From IMG/VR virus record IMGVR_UViG_3300025112_000040, positions 1 to 43,056 of that record: a stretch of 43,056 bases of DNA, one strand, 5' to 3'. Origin of the DNA: a virus. This document shows, piece by piece, positions 16,143 to 24,087 of the stretch. Position numbers and translations under genes: made by a program. The notes below the pieces were generated by a model. The model was given only the letters and a program-made list of their open reading frames with translations. It was not told the DNA's origin and did not search any database. Position 1 is the stretch's first letter, and every line of letters starts with the position of its first letter.

Positions 16143-16820
16143 ATGAGTGGAATAGCAAGAATTACCAAGGGGAGAGAAGAGGCTAGAAGACCTCTACCTG
16201 AGAGAGCCCCCGGCAGAGAGGTTTGGCTAAAAGATGGAGACCAACTCTTTCTAACCTCTGTTGCTACCGGAGCAGAAAACGATATATTTCTAGATGAAAT
16301 ATATTTATTTACTTTTCGAGTAGGTAATAGATGGACTAATCTAATAAAAGATGAGAAGGTAGATACAAGTGGTGTACCTGAAGATACAAGAGCCTCACAT
16401 AAATTTGCTTTTTGGGCATATATTCATGAGATTATACATACTGAAAAAAGAAATGATGAGTGGATTGAGATTGAAGGACCTGCAGGAAAAAAGGTTTATA
16501 AAGAAGAGGTTAATGATTTCAGGATTGTTTCACTAGGATTTGGTAGAAGTGATTATGTTTGGAATCAGTTAGTAGATGTTTATAGTGATTGGGGTGCTTT
16601 GAATAAAGGTGTTCTAAGAATAAAAAGAACAGGTCAGGGTGCTTATGATACCTCTTATTCTATTACTGCAACACCTAAGACAGATGAAATGCCTGCTGAC
16701 AAAGAGAAGGAAACATCAGAATTACCTCTAATTAAAGATTATTACCTCGAAAGATATGGTAATACAGACATCGTTGATATAGCTACCTCAACAGCTGATG
16801 ACGATGATGAATTATTTTAA
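16143..16820 (+). CDS. putative single-stranded DNA-binding protein
   Basis: A 225-residue protein between primase and DNA polymerase. The central part is beta-rich with aromatic residues (TFRVGNRWTNL, FAFWAYIHEIIH, SLGFGRSDYVWNQLVDVY), compatible with an OB-fold. The C-terminus is an acidic tail ending in a hydrophobic pair (STADDDDELF), the hallmark of bacterial and T7-type SSB proteins, which use this tail to recruit partners. Overall similarity to a known SSB family cannot be read by eye, so the call rests on tail, composition and location. GGAG precedes ATG. Confidence 0.6.
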   Translation: MSGIARITKGREEARRPLPERAPGREVWLKDGDQLFLTSVATGAENDIFLDEIYLFTFRVGNRWTNLIKDEKVDTSGVPEDTRASHKFAFWAYIHEIIHTEKRNDEWIEIEGPAGKKVYKEEVNDFRIVSLGFGRSDYVWNQLVDVYSDWGALNKGVLRIKRTGQGAYDTSYSITATPKTDEMPADKEKETSELPLIKDYYLERYGNTDIVDIATSTADDDDELF

Positions 16821-16828
16821 TTGAGGCT

Positions 16829-18808
16829 GTGTCGGTTGTAACAAATCGCACTTTTGAAGACAGTCTCAAGCAGCTACAGGCGGTGTTAGAGGTAGTGCCG
16901 ACTCTTGTAGTTGATGTCGAAACAAATGGGTTAGATGCCTACAGAGCCAACCAAATATGTGGCATTGGTGTTGGTGAACCTAATATCAATGGACTCACAC
17001 AGTACTACCCATTTAGACATCATCTTGGAGAGAATCTTTCAAATGAAGCACTTCCAAGGCTTGTAGAACTTTTAAACCAATCCGTTCAATCTTATATAGG
17101 ATATAACTTAAAGTTTGACCTACATTTTCTAGAAAAAGAAGGATTAGATATTCTTAACAAGGAACTTATAGATGTAATTGTCATGGTTCGTCTAATTGAA
17201 CACTCTGAAATAAAAGAATTAGGTTTAACACCAACAGGCAAACGAGCGTATGGTGAAGCTGCTGTTCAATACGATATAGATACAAAAAAATTTCTTAGGT
17301 CGAATAAATGGAATAAAGACTTTTCCATGGCCCCACCAGAATTTCTGGGTAAATATTGTATTCAAGATGTAATTCTAACGGCAAGAATTTATATTGATTA
17401 TTTAAAAAAAATCACTAAAACCAATCAAACTAAAGTTTTTGAATTAGAAAAGAAATTAACCAAGGTTTTATATAAAATGGAGGGGTTGGGGATACTGGTA
17501 GACAAAGCTTATGCTGTAGAAGCTAAACAGTCGTTAGAGAGAAGATTAGCTGAGGTTAAACAGGAAATTCTATCTTTATGTGGCAAACAGGAGGATGAAT
17601 TCAACATATCCAGTCCAAAGCAGATAGGCGAAGTCTTTAATGGGATGGGCGTTGTGTCTCCTGTTAAGACCGGGAAAGGTAATGAGTCATGGAATGAAGC
17701 AGCATTAATCAATATCAATCATAGAATGGCTGGATTGATTAGACAATATAGAACGCTAGGAAAATTAGTCTCAACTTATTTAGAGCCTTATTTAGAAATT
17801 GATATTATGCATACTTCGTTCTGTAACTGGGGAACCACCACAGGTAGACTATCAAGTAGAGACCCAAACCTACAAAATATTCCTAGAAACCATTTTAAAT
17901 TAGGGGAAAGAGATTTAACTGACCAAGATAAAATAAATATTCAGGATAGTGTTTCGGCTATGGTGGCACAAAAAGGGATTACTATGACTACTGAACTGTC
18001 TGATGATGTATTATCTACATGGTCTTTCATTGGGGACGAGTATTATGACAGTTCGGATAAAACCCAAGTGGCTATACGTCGATTGTTTATTCCAAGACCT
18101 AACCATACTTTGGTAGGGTTTGATTATCAGCAAATGGAAGTTAGGGTATTTATGTCCTACTTTAGAAATGAAACAATAGAGGCAATTTTAAACAAAGATG
18201 ATGTAGATTTTCATAGTGAAGCTGCAAAATTAGCCTTCAAAGTGGACGAAACCTCCCCAAGATTTAAAGAATTTAGACAGTATGCCAAAGCTATTACCTT
18301 TGGAACTATTTATGGGATTGGAAATAAAAAATTGGCTCAACAACTTGGAACAACTCCAAAAGAAGCAGGTAAGTTTAAGAAGCAATACTTTGAAGGTATG
18401 AAAGGCTCTAAGGATTTTTTTGATAAAGTTGTACAAAAAGTAGAATTACAAGGAATGGTTAAAAATAGGTATGGTAGACAGTATAAAATAAACCCTCAAT
18501 TTGCGTATAAGGGAGTAAATTATCTCGTACAAGGAACGAGTGCTGATATTTTGAGTGAGAGAATGTTAGTTATAGACGATTATTTGTCGGATAAGAAAAG
18601 CAAGCTGTTATTACAAGTGCATGATGAACTAATATGTGAAGTACATGACTCAGAGTTTAATACTATTCCATATAAAATACAAAGTTTATTAGAAGAAAAC
18701 AGTTTAAATGTGCCTTTAAAGGTAGATATGGAAGTGTGTTCTCCATCGTGGGCGACTAAAAAAGCTTTCAAACCTGTAACCTTTGAAGATTTAATAGACT
18801 GGGATTGA
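16829..18808 (+). CDS. polA: family-A DNA polymerase with 3'-5' exonuclease
   Basis: A 659-residue replicative polymerase. The DnaQ-like 3'-5' exonuclease is at residues 25-200, with the DxE pair D29/E31 in VVDVETNG and the NLKFD motif. The polymerase domain shows RDPNLQNIPR, motif A FDYQQMEVR, the O-helix RQYAKAITFGTIYGIG (motif B) and motif C LLQVHDELICEV. There is no 5'-3' exonuclease domain, as usual in phage enzymes. The position equivalent to E. coli Phe762 is Phe (in ITFGT); Phe or Tyr here has been associated with lytic phages and Leu with temperate ones. The start is GTG 16829 with GAGG upstream. Confidence 0.93.
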   Translation: MSVVTNRTFEDSLKQLQAVLEVVPTLVVDVETNGLDAYRANQICGIGVGEPNINGLTQYYPFRHHLGENLSNEALPRLVELLNQSVQSYIGYNLKFDLHFLEKEGLDILNKELIDVIVMVRLIEHSEIKELGLTPTGKRAYGEAAVQYDIDTKKFLRSNKWNKDFSMAPPEFLGKYCIQDVILTARIYIDYLKKITKTNQTKVFELEKKLTKVLYKMEGLGILVDKAYAVEAKQSLERRLAEVKQEILSLCGKQEDEFNISSPKQIGEVFNGMGVVSPVKTGKGNESWNEAALININHRMAGLIRQYRTLGKLVSTYLEPYLEIDIMHTSFCNWGTTTGRLSSRDPNLQNIPRNHFKLGERDLTDQDKINIQDSVSAMVAQKGITMTTELSDDVLSTWSFIGDEYYDSSDKTQVAIRRLFIPRPNHTLVGFDYQQMEVRVFMSYFRNETIEAILNKDDVDFHSEAAKLAFKVDETSPRFKEFRQYAKAITFGTIYGIGNKKLAQQLGTTPKEAGKFKKQYFEGMKGSKDFFDKVVQKVELQGMVKNRYGRQYKINPQFAYKGVNYLVQGTSADILSERMLVIDDYLSDKKSKLLLQVHDELICEVHDSEFNTIPYKIQSLLEENSLNVPLKVDMEVCSPSWATKKAFKPVTFEDLIDWD

Positions 18809-18827
18809 TAATGAGTGTGAAATAAGT

Positions 18828-18837
18828 TAGAATATAT
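18828..18837 (+). promoter_or_regulatory. TAGAATATAT promoter-like element
   Basis: It lies in the 100-base gap between polymerase and the recombination/nucleotide operon and shares TAGAATATA with the element at 12590. A long hairpin starts 7 bases after the AATATA hexamer. No convincing -35 box. This is the likely start point of the operon that begins at 18909. Confidence 0.5.
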
Positions 18838-18843
18838 ATATGT

Positions 18844-18888
18844 AGAGATGTCATAAAGGCTCTTATACATGGTTTTTATGACCTCTCT
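18844..18888 (+). ncRNA. 14-bp leader stem-loop
   Basis: The arms 18844-18857 and 18875-18888 pair over 14 positions with one mismatch (T18849/C18883) around a 17-base loop; the core is GTCATAAA / TTTATGAC. It starts where the transcript from the element at 18828 would begin. No T-run follows, so it is more likely a leader structure or small RNA than a terminator. It is the strongest non-GC-rich hairpin in the window and occupies most of this 100-base intergenic gap. Confidence 0.5.
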
Positions 18889-18908
18889 GCTCTTGATAAG
18901 GAAAACTA

Positions 18909-19175
18909 ATGGGAAACTACAACGAAGACAAAATAATAAAAGAAATCACTGAGTATGTGGAACACACATATGCTGAACATTATAGCGAGGGTGATAGACA
19001 AACATTAGACTTCATAGATGCCTGTGGTGACGCTACAGCATTCTGCAGGAGCAACATTCTCAAGTACGCTTCCCGATATGATAGAAAAGGAACACCACGA
19101 AAAGATATACTAAAAATAATACACTATGCAATGTTGTTATTGCATTTTAGTGATAAGGAGAATAAGAATGAGTAG
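18909..19175 (+). CDS. DUF3310-like small protein
   Basis: An 88-residue protein resembling the phage DUF3310 family. It begins with an EITEYVEHTYAEHY helix, then QTLDFIDACGDATAFCRSNI, a Lys/Tyr/Arg-rich KYASRYDRKGTPRKD segment and a final helix DILKIIHYAMLLL. The family is widespread in phages and often sits with nucleotide metabolism or recombination genes; its biochemical role is not established. It is the first gene after the promoter-like element and hairpin at 18828-18888. It overlaps the next gene by 8 bases. Confidence 0.65.
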   Translation: MGNYNEDKIIKEITEYVEHTYAEHYSEGDRQTLDFIDACGDATAFCRSNILKYASRYDRKGTPRKDILKIIHYAMLLLHFSDKENKNE

Positions 19176-19578
19176 CGTTGAAAGACCAAATGAATATCAG
19201 ATGACCTTTGGGGACCTTTATTACAATAGTGAACATGAGATGCTTTTAGGAGAAAAAGTAATTAAAGATTTTATACGAGGGTTTCAACATGCAATAGTAG
19301 TAAAAGAAAAACACTTAGATTCAAATGAATGGGACGACTTAAAGGACCCCCTTTCAATAGAATGGATGGAAATAGGGCAAAAGGAGCATGACAAAGGGAC
19401 TTTTAATTGTGGTCCGTATCTACAGGGTTATTCATTTGGAGAGGTTATACTAGATAACAAAATATCAAAAGCTGATTATGATGATTATATTGCCCAATAT
19501 GAAAGCTATAAAGAAGGTTTTTGGAATAATAGACCTGACATTGATAAATTATTAGGCGATAAGGAGAATAACCAATGA
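19168..19578 (+). CDS. hypothetical acidic protein
   Basis: A 136-residue protein. The frame is open further upstream, but ATG 19168 has AAGGAG at the right distance and begins MSSVERPNEYQMTFGDLYYN, so I take that start. It is acidic and rich in aromatic residues, with no Cys pair and no membrane segment. Its stop overlaps the start of the double-nuclease gene (19575). Family not recognised; co-expression with recombination genes is the only functional hint. Confidence 0.6.
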   Translation: MSSVERPNEYQMTFGDLYYNSEHEMLLGEKVIKDFIRGFQHAIVVKEKHLDSNEWDDLKDPLSIEWMEIGQKEHDKGTFNCGPYLQGYSFGEVILDNKISKADYDDYIAQYESYKEGFWNNRPDIDKLLGDKENNQ

Positions 19579-20783
19579 AAAGAATACCTTTTACAAAGGA
19601 AATGATAGCAAGGGCTAGGGCCAGAGCTAAAGAGATGGGCTCCATAAAAAACTCTATAACAAAAGGTGGAGGAAATGTTGCAGGCTTTTTAGGAGAAGAA
19701 GCTTTTTGTGCTTATACTGGAGCTTCTGCCATAGGAAGTAAAGACCATGATGTAGTCTTAAATAACGAAAGAATTGAAGTGAAAACTAAAAGAAGGACGG
19801 TGGCTCCCGAACCAAATTATGATGTTTCAGTAGCAACCACTAGTACCCACCAGAATCCCGACAAATATGCCTTTATAAGTTTAGAGTTTGGTGAGACTAT
19901 AACAAAACGAAATGGTCAGAAGGCTTATAAAGACCTAAAAAATGTATGGTATGTGGGAAGTAAAGACGCAGAAGAGTATTTTAAAGAGGCTGCTAAATGG
20001 GATAAAGGGGATGTAGATAAATCTAATGATTTTACTACATTACAAGATATGTATAATTTACCTATTTCAGAGTTAGAGGAGCTAGATACCCCTAAACCTG
20101 AAGTAGATGAGTCTAAAGTGTATAACTTTGAGGACTCAAATGTTATTGGGGCAAAAGGGGAGGAATTGATTATACCCCTCCTTCAAAATAAATATCCAGA
20201 TAAAGCTATAAAGGATGTTAGAGATATAGGCAAATATCGAAAGAAAGACATTGATTTTCTTCTTATGAACTCAGATAATACTGTGTACAAAAGCATCGAA
20301 TTGAAAACAGATACTTATTATGATGGTGAAAAAATAAGCTGGCTGGAAGCTAAGGAGAGAAAGATTCAAGCAAGCCAAAATCTGATGGTTGAAACTATTA
20401 GCCATGTTTTATATAGAACACCGGGATGTTTAGTAAAAACTGAGGCAGACCAAATTTATTACTATTATATCAACCAAGACAAAATTTACGTTTTAGACCG
20501 TGAACCTTTTCAAAAGTGGTTCAAACAAGAGCTTCCTAAACACAAAGCAAGAACTCCGGCAACCCTTAATAAGGACAAGTCACGATATACGTATCTAACA
20601 ACAGAAGGCGGTTCAAAGGTGAGAAGAAAACTTAAAAACAGTGATAACACTTGGTGGCGAAAACCGGTGTTAAACGAAAATAAATTAACAATAAATTATG
20701 CAGTTCCAAAAAAAGATATAGAAGGACAACCCTTTTTATTAGAAACAATTAAATTAGAGGAGAAAAAAGATGCCAAAAGTTAG
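19575..20783 (+). CDS. protein with two PD-(D/E)XK nuclease-like domains
   Basis: A 402-residue protein with two nuclease-fold signatures in series. Domain 1: GFLGEEAF (E41/E42), DHDV (D57/D59), RIEVKTKRR (E68, K70). Domain 2: AKGEELI (E196/E197), KKDIDFLL (D225/D227), SIELKTDTYY (E242, K244). Each has the E...D...ExK order of the PD-(D/E)XK superfamily. A Pro/Glu-rich linker (residues about 165-182) separates them. The C-terminal 100 residues are basic and may bind DNA. The role could be DNA degradation or recombination near RecA, or a restriction-like activity. Tandem active nuclease domains in one phage protein are unusual. It overlaps both neighbours. Confidence 0.65.
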   Translation: MKRIPFTKEMIARARARAKEMGSIKNSITKGGGNVAGFLGEEAFCAYTGASAIGSKDHDVVLNNERIEVKTKRRTVAPEPNYDVSVATTSTHQNPDKYAFISLEFGETITKRNGQKAYKDLKNVWYVGSKDAEEYFKEAAKWDKGDVDKSNDFTTLQDMYNLPISELEELDTPKPEVDESKVYNFEDSNVIGAKGEELIIPLLQNKYPDKAIKDVRDIGKYRKKDIDFLLMNSDNTVYKSIELKTDTYYDGEKISWLEAKERKIQASQNLMVETISHVLYRTPGCLVKTEADQIYYYYINQDKIYVLDREPFQKWFKQELPKHKARTPATLNKDKSRYTYLTTEGGSKVRRKLKNSDNTWWRKPVLNENKLTINYAVPKKDIEGQPFLLETIKLEEKKDAKS

Positions 20784-20988
20784 TGCACATTTAGGGTTTA
20801 CGTTTAGAGTAGGTCCATTAGAACAAAACCAATATGGTCGAGTAGACTTATCTGTAGACCAGATAGATACAGATTTACCTCTAGAACCACAGCTAGAAGA
20901 ATCAAAAAAAGTGGCTGATGTTATATGGGAATTTATCAAAGGAAAGGTAGACACTCAAATCGAGGATATGTTAGATGACTCTAAGTAA
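20770..20988 (+). CDS. small hypothetical protein
   Basis: A 72-residue acidic protein overlapping the double-nuclease gene by 14 bases; GAGGAG precedes ATG 20770. It begins MPKVSAHLGFTFRVGPLEQN with beta strands, then a Leu/Glu-rich helix and an acidic end (DTQIEDMLDDSK). It overlaps the next gene by 14 bases. No motif; function unknown. The tight double overlap with the nuclease and MazG-like genes suggests co-translation. Confidence 0.6.
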   Translation: MPKVSAHLGFTFRVGPLEQNQYGRVDLSVDQIDTDLPLEPQLEESKKVADVIWEFIKGKVDTQIEDMLDDSK

Positions 20989-21238
20989 TCCTTCTGAACC
21001 TGCCCGTGTATCTGTTTTAGAAGCTGTCTTAGCTGAAAGAGAGAGACAGGATAACATATGGGGAGCTCAGAACCACGATGATGCGTGGTGGAATATTATT
21101 ACTGTCGAAAGAAATGGTGATATTGCTAGAGAAATATATGGACAAAATGAGACCAAATTATTTATAGAAATAGTTCAGACTTGTGCTACTTACTTAGCGT
21201 GGGCTGAAGCAGTGCGTAGGAGGAATAAGAATGGATAA
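20975..21238 (+). CDS. MazG-like nucleotide pyrophosphohydrolase family protein
   Basis: An 87-residue all-alpha protein with the pattern common in phages: LAERERQDNIWGAQNHDDAWW, then a helix at the usual EExxE position and a second helix ETKLFIEIVQTCATYLAWAE. In active family members the first helix has EExxE; here it reads ITVERNGDIAREI, so one metal ligand may be missing or shifted. Enzymes of this group hydrolyse NTPs or dNTPs, or alarmones, during infection. The gene overlaps the RecA-like gene by 8 bases. Family assignment is fair; catalytic activity is uncertain. Confidence 0.6.
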   Translation: MTLSNPSEPARVSVLEAVLAERERQDNIWGAQNHDDAWWNIITVERNGDIAREIYGQNETKLFIEIVQTCATYLAWAEAVRRRNKNG

Positions 21239-22184
21239 AACAGCAGAAGATGCTATAGAAAAACTATTAAAAAATAAGACTTTGAGTTTTCAAAAGGGAG
21301 ATAGTGATACATTTGTCAATAATAGAATTCCTTTTAACATTCCTTCGTTAGATAAACTTACTGGTGGTGGAATACCTTTCAAGAAAATGACCCTTATATA
21401 TGGACCAACCAATGTGGGTAAATCTTATTTAGCTTCACAGATAGTGGTAAATGCTCAAAAGATGGGGGGTTCTGCCGTATGGGTAGATACAGAGCTATCT
21501 TATGATAAAGATTGGATGACTACTTGTGGGATAGATGACCAGAAGATATTGGTCTCTCAACCTACTACTGGAGAAGAAGCCATGGCCCACATACGAGAAG
21601 CAATGGCTACGGGTATAGAGGTCATAGTCTTAGACAGTATTGCAGGGTTAATTCCAGCTGCTATTTCAGATGAAGTTGCTAAGGGGGATTTTGCTTATAG
21701 TCCTATGGCATGGCAGGCTAGATTTGTAAATAGTTCTTTCCCCAAACTTTTCCCATACCTACAAAATGGTTCTGCTTTTGTTGCGATAAATCAAGTACGA
21801 GCTAGTATGGGGCCAGTAGCATTAGATAATATGCCCGCAGGTCAAGGGCAAGTTTTCTTCTCTCATTCTATTCTTCAAGTACAAAGAAAGGGCTGGATAA
21901 CTGAGGGAGATAAAAAGGTGGGGTTTGACATGAATGTTAGGTTACGTAAATCTAAGACCGGGGGAGAGAATTGGGATTCCGCCATCGTACCATTTAGAGT
22001 GGGGGGTGGTATTGATGTTCTTGAAAGTTATATACGTGATGCAATCAATCAGAAGATTATAACTCAAGCTGGACCTTGGTATACCTATGGGGATATTAAA
22101 GCCATGGGATTGGGTGGTATAAAGGCCAAGTTTATAGAAGACAAAAAATTGTTTGGTAAATTGAAAGATGAACTTACCCCCTAG
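21231..22184 (+). CDS. RecA-like recombinase
   Basis: A 317-residue strand-exchange ATPase. Walker A is GPTNVGKS at residues 58-65, preceded by the RecA-family GGGIPFKKMTLIYG. Walker B is VIVLDSIAGLIP near residue 130. The DNA-binding and sensor part includes FVAINQVRASMG near residue 187. The protein is shorter than bacterial RecA, similar to phage UvsX/RecA homologues. It probably catalyses strand invasion for repair and recombination-dependent replication. The neighbours are nucleases and a RuvC-like resolvase, forming a coherent recombination module. GAGGAATAAGA precedes ATG; it overlaps the next nuclease gene by 17 bases. Confidence 0.85.
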   Translation: MDKTAEDAIEKLLKNKTLSFQKGDSDTFVNNRIPFNIPSLDKLTGGGIPFKKMTLIYGPTNVGKSYLASQIVVNAQKMGGSAVWVDTELSYDKDWMTTCGIDDQKILVSQPTTGEEAMAHIREAMATGIEVIVLDSIAGLIPAAISDEVAKGDFAYSPMAWQARFVNSSFPKLFPYLQNGSAFVAINQVRASMGPVALDNMPAGQGQVFFSHSILQVQRKGWITEGDKKVGFDMNVRLRKSKTGGENWDSAIVPFRVGGGIDVLESYIRDAINQKIITQAGPWYTYGDIKAMGLGGIKAKFIEDKKLFGKLKDELTP

Positions 22185-22473
22185 AGATTATACTGACCAA
22201 GAAAATCTAATAGCTAAATGCTTAGATGAATTTGGTTTGAGGTATGAACAACAGGCGTACTATCACCCATATATATTAGATTTTTATATTCCAGAAATAA
22301 AGATGGTAGTTGAGGCTGATGGTGTTTACGGACATTTATCAAAAAGAGATAGGAAAAGAGATAAGGATTTATTATCAATTGATGAAATTGAGTATATTGT
22401 ACACATAAAAGAAAAAACATTAGGAAAAATAAAGGATACACTATGGCTGGAATTAACCAAATTAAACCCGTAA
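22168..22473 (+). CDS. DUF559/Vsr-like endonuclease
   Basis: A 101-residue protein with the compact nuclease pattern: DQENLIAKCLDEFGLRYEQQ, then YILDFYIPEIKMVVEADG and GHLSKRDRKRDKDLL. The Glu in the first helix, the Asp of LDF and the VEADG segment match DUF559 and very-short-patch repair-like members of the PD-(D/E)XK fold, in which the Lys is replaced by another residue. It likely nicks or cleaves DNA. It overlaps both the RecA gene and the Cas4-like gene, so it belongs to the same operon. The substrate cannot be told from sequence. Confidence 0.7.
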   Translation: MNLPPRDYTDQENLIAKCLDEFGLRYEQQAYYHPYILDFYIPEIKMVVEADGVYGHLSKRDRKRDKDLLSIDEIEYIVHIKEKTLGKIKDTLWLELTKLNP

Positions 22474-23135
22474 AGAGATATTCAAAGTCTCGTAAAGCAA
22501 CTAAAAAAAGCCCGGCAGACCTGTGGCTGGAAGATATGATTGATGGTTCCTTAGCAGGAACTATGGAAGCTCCGAAAGCAGGTGTGTTCTATCCATCCTC
22601 TTTAGGTAACCCCTGCGATAAATTTTTATGGTTATGTTATAACGGTTTAATGATAGACCAACCATTACCACCGAATCTCGAAAGAATTTTTCAAAATGGG
22701 AATTCTCTAGAAGATAGAGTAGAAAAATGGTTTAGTAATTTAAATATTTTACTTGACCGAGAAGTGTCGGTTAAACAAGAGACACCTCCTATATCAGGAA
22801 GGATTGACTTTCTAATAAAGCACGCTACTTATAATGAGATGCCAGTGGAACTCAAATCTATAAATACTAATGGGTTTGTTAAATTAAAAAATCCTAAACC
22901 GGAACATGCTATTCAAATACAGATTTATTTAAGCATGGGAAACTATGATATGGGTACTGTTTTATATGAAAACAAGAATGACCAGAAGATAAAATCTTTT
23001 CTGGTAAAAAGGGATGAAAAAATTTGGAATGATATATTAGATAGATGTTTTCGTATTCAAGAGATGTTGGGCAGACCTACAGTGTGTACTGGACCTACGT
23101 GGTGTAACTGTAGGAAAGTAGGAGATGAACTATAA
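22443..23135 (+). CDS. Cas4/RecB-like exonuclease with Fe-S cysteines
   Basis: A 230-residue PD-(D/E)XK nuclease. Motifs: YPSSLGNPCDKFLWL (C58), ISGRIDFLI (D122), MPVELKS (E136, K138) and HAIQIQIYL (QxxxY-like helix). The C-terminus has three cysteines, C215, C221 and C223, which with C58 could hold a 4Fe-4S cluster as in Cas4 and AddB. Cas4-like phage nucleases process DNA ends for recombination. There is no CRISPR array here. The preceding basic 25 residues (KRYSKSRKATKK) may bind DNA. It ends one base into the next ATG. Confidence 0.78.
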   Translation: MAGINQIKPVKRYSKSRKATKKSPADLWLEDMIDGSLAGTMEAPKAGVFYPSSLGNPCDKFLWLCYNGLMIDQPLPPNLERIFQNGNSLEDRVEKWFSNLNILLDREVSVKQETPPISGRIDFLIKHATYNEMPVELKSINTNGFVKLKNPKPEHAIQIQIYLSMGNYDMGTVLYENKNDQKIKSFLVKRDEKIWNDILDRCFRIQEMLGRPTVCTGPTWCNCRKVGDEL

Positions 23136-23638
23136 TGCAAGAACGAGAAACAAAATGGACTCCTATGAAGGCTTTAGGTAGAGCCAGAAAAAAAGTGGAC
23201 TCTCTGGGAATACCAATCTTTAGTCCTGATTTAGCCGAGAGGGAAAACCTAAACTTTTCAGAGTTAGATAAATATTCTGATAAAGAACTTGAAGGATTTT
23301 TAACTATGTATGGTGGCTATGAAGCCTTTTTAGAAACAAAGGTAGCGACAATTGAAGCTGCTTTAGGGGCTCTAGAAGCCTCATTTAATGAGGGTTACTC
23401 GGCTTCTTTATATAAACTGACTCAAAAATATGAAGCGGCACAAAAGAAAAAACCCACAAAAGATGAGATTAGGGGGGAAATTATGTTTGAAAACGAACAA
23501 CTAAAACAAGTGAAGAGAGATATTATCGAACAAGAGGCTGAATTACGTATTGTTAGAGGCCTTTTGGACACATACGACAAAGCTTATGGGACAGTAAGTA
23601 GAATTGTTACATTAAGAACCAAGGGGGCTCAAGATTAA
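23135..23638 (+). CDS. coiled-coil protein in the recombination operon
   Basis: A 167-residue helical protein with long coiled-coil stretches (EAFLETKVATIEAALGALEA, then ENEQLKQVKRDIIEQEAELR) and a C-terminal SRIVTLRTKGAQD. It lies between the Cas4-like and RuvC-like genes. A small helical protein next to a phage recombinase can be a mediator, analogous to UvsY, but I see no specific UvsY motif. Its last 5 bases overlap the proposed start of the RuvC-like gene. Function is inferred from context only. Confidence 0.6.
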   Translation: MQERETKWTPMKALGRARKKVDSLGIPIFSPDLAERENLNFSELDKYSDKELEGFLTMYGGYEAFLETKVATIEAALGALEASFNEGYSASLYKLTQKYEAAQKKKPTKDEIRGEIMFENEQLKQVKRDIIEQEAELRIVRGLLDTYDKAYGTVSRIVTLRTKGAQD

Positions 23639-24086
23639 CTTTTTAGGGTTAGATTGTTCTAGTTTAGCTATTCATGGAGCGTTAATAGATGACAAGGAGA
23701 GGCTGCTATCTTTAGATAAATGGGCTAGTAAGGAAAAAAGGTTTGACTTAAGATTTCCTATTATGACTAAAGAATTTTCAGAAGAATTAAGTACAATAGA
23801 TATAATAGATTCTGCAGCCATTGAAGCAGCTATTTTTATACAGAATCCTAAAACTACAATTGCAATAGCTAATGTGGTAGGAGCAGTGTGGGCTTTCTTA
23901 TTAAAAGAAGATATATCCACTATAATTATAGATAATAGACAATGGAAAAAAAATATTGTTGGAAAAGGCAACGCCAAAAAAACAGACATAAAAAGATTTG
24001 CTGAAGAAAAGTGGGGAGATAAATTCCCCGAACAAGATTACGCAGACGCTGCTTGCATTGCGTTATGGAACAAAAGGAGGTTCTAG
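23634..24086 (+). CDS. RuvC-like Holliday junction resolvase with non-AUG start
   Basis: A 150-residue RNase-H-fold resolvase: NFLGLDCSSLAIHGALID supplies the first Asp, DIIDSAAIEAAIF the Glu, and QDYADAACIAL the closing Asp pair, the usual RuvC order. The first in-frame ATG (23763) would delete the first catalytic Asp, so translation must start earlier. In this frame the nearest upstream stop is at 23613, and the only plausible initiator before LGLD is ATT at 23634, with AAGGGGG at 23621-23627 at good spacing. It should resolve recombination intermediates or trim branched DNA before packaging; the terminase genes follow. Confidence 0.72.
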   Translation: MNFLGLDCSSLAIHGALIDDKERLLSLDKWASKEKRFDLRFPIMTKEFSEELSTIDIIDSAAIEAAIFIQNPKTTIAIANVVGAVWAFLLKEDISTIIIDNRQWKKNIVGKGNAKKTDIKRFAEEKWGDKFPEQDYADAACIALWNKRRF

Positions 24087-24087
24087 T

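Noticed and set aside
22443-23135. CRISPR-associated Cas4 implying a CRISPR system
   Set aside because: No repeat-spacer array and no other cas gene is visible; Cas4-like nucleases are common in phages without CRISPR.
23763-24086. RuvC-like gene starting at ATG 23763
   Set aside because: This start removes the LGLD motif with the first catalytic Asp, which is encoded in frame just upstream.
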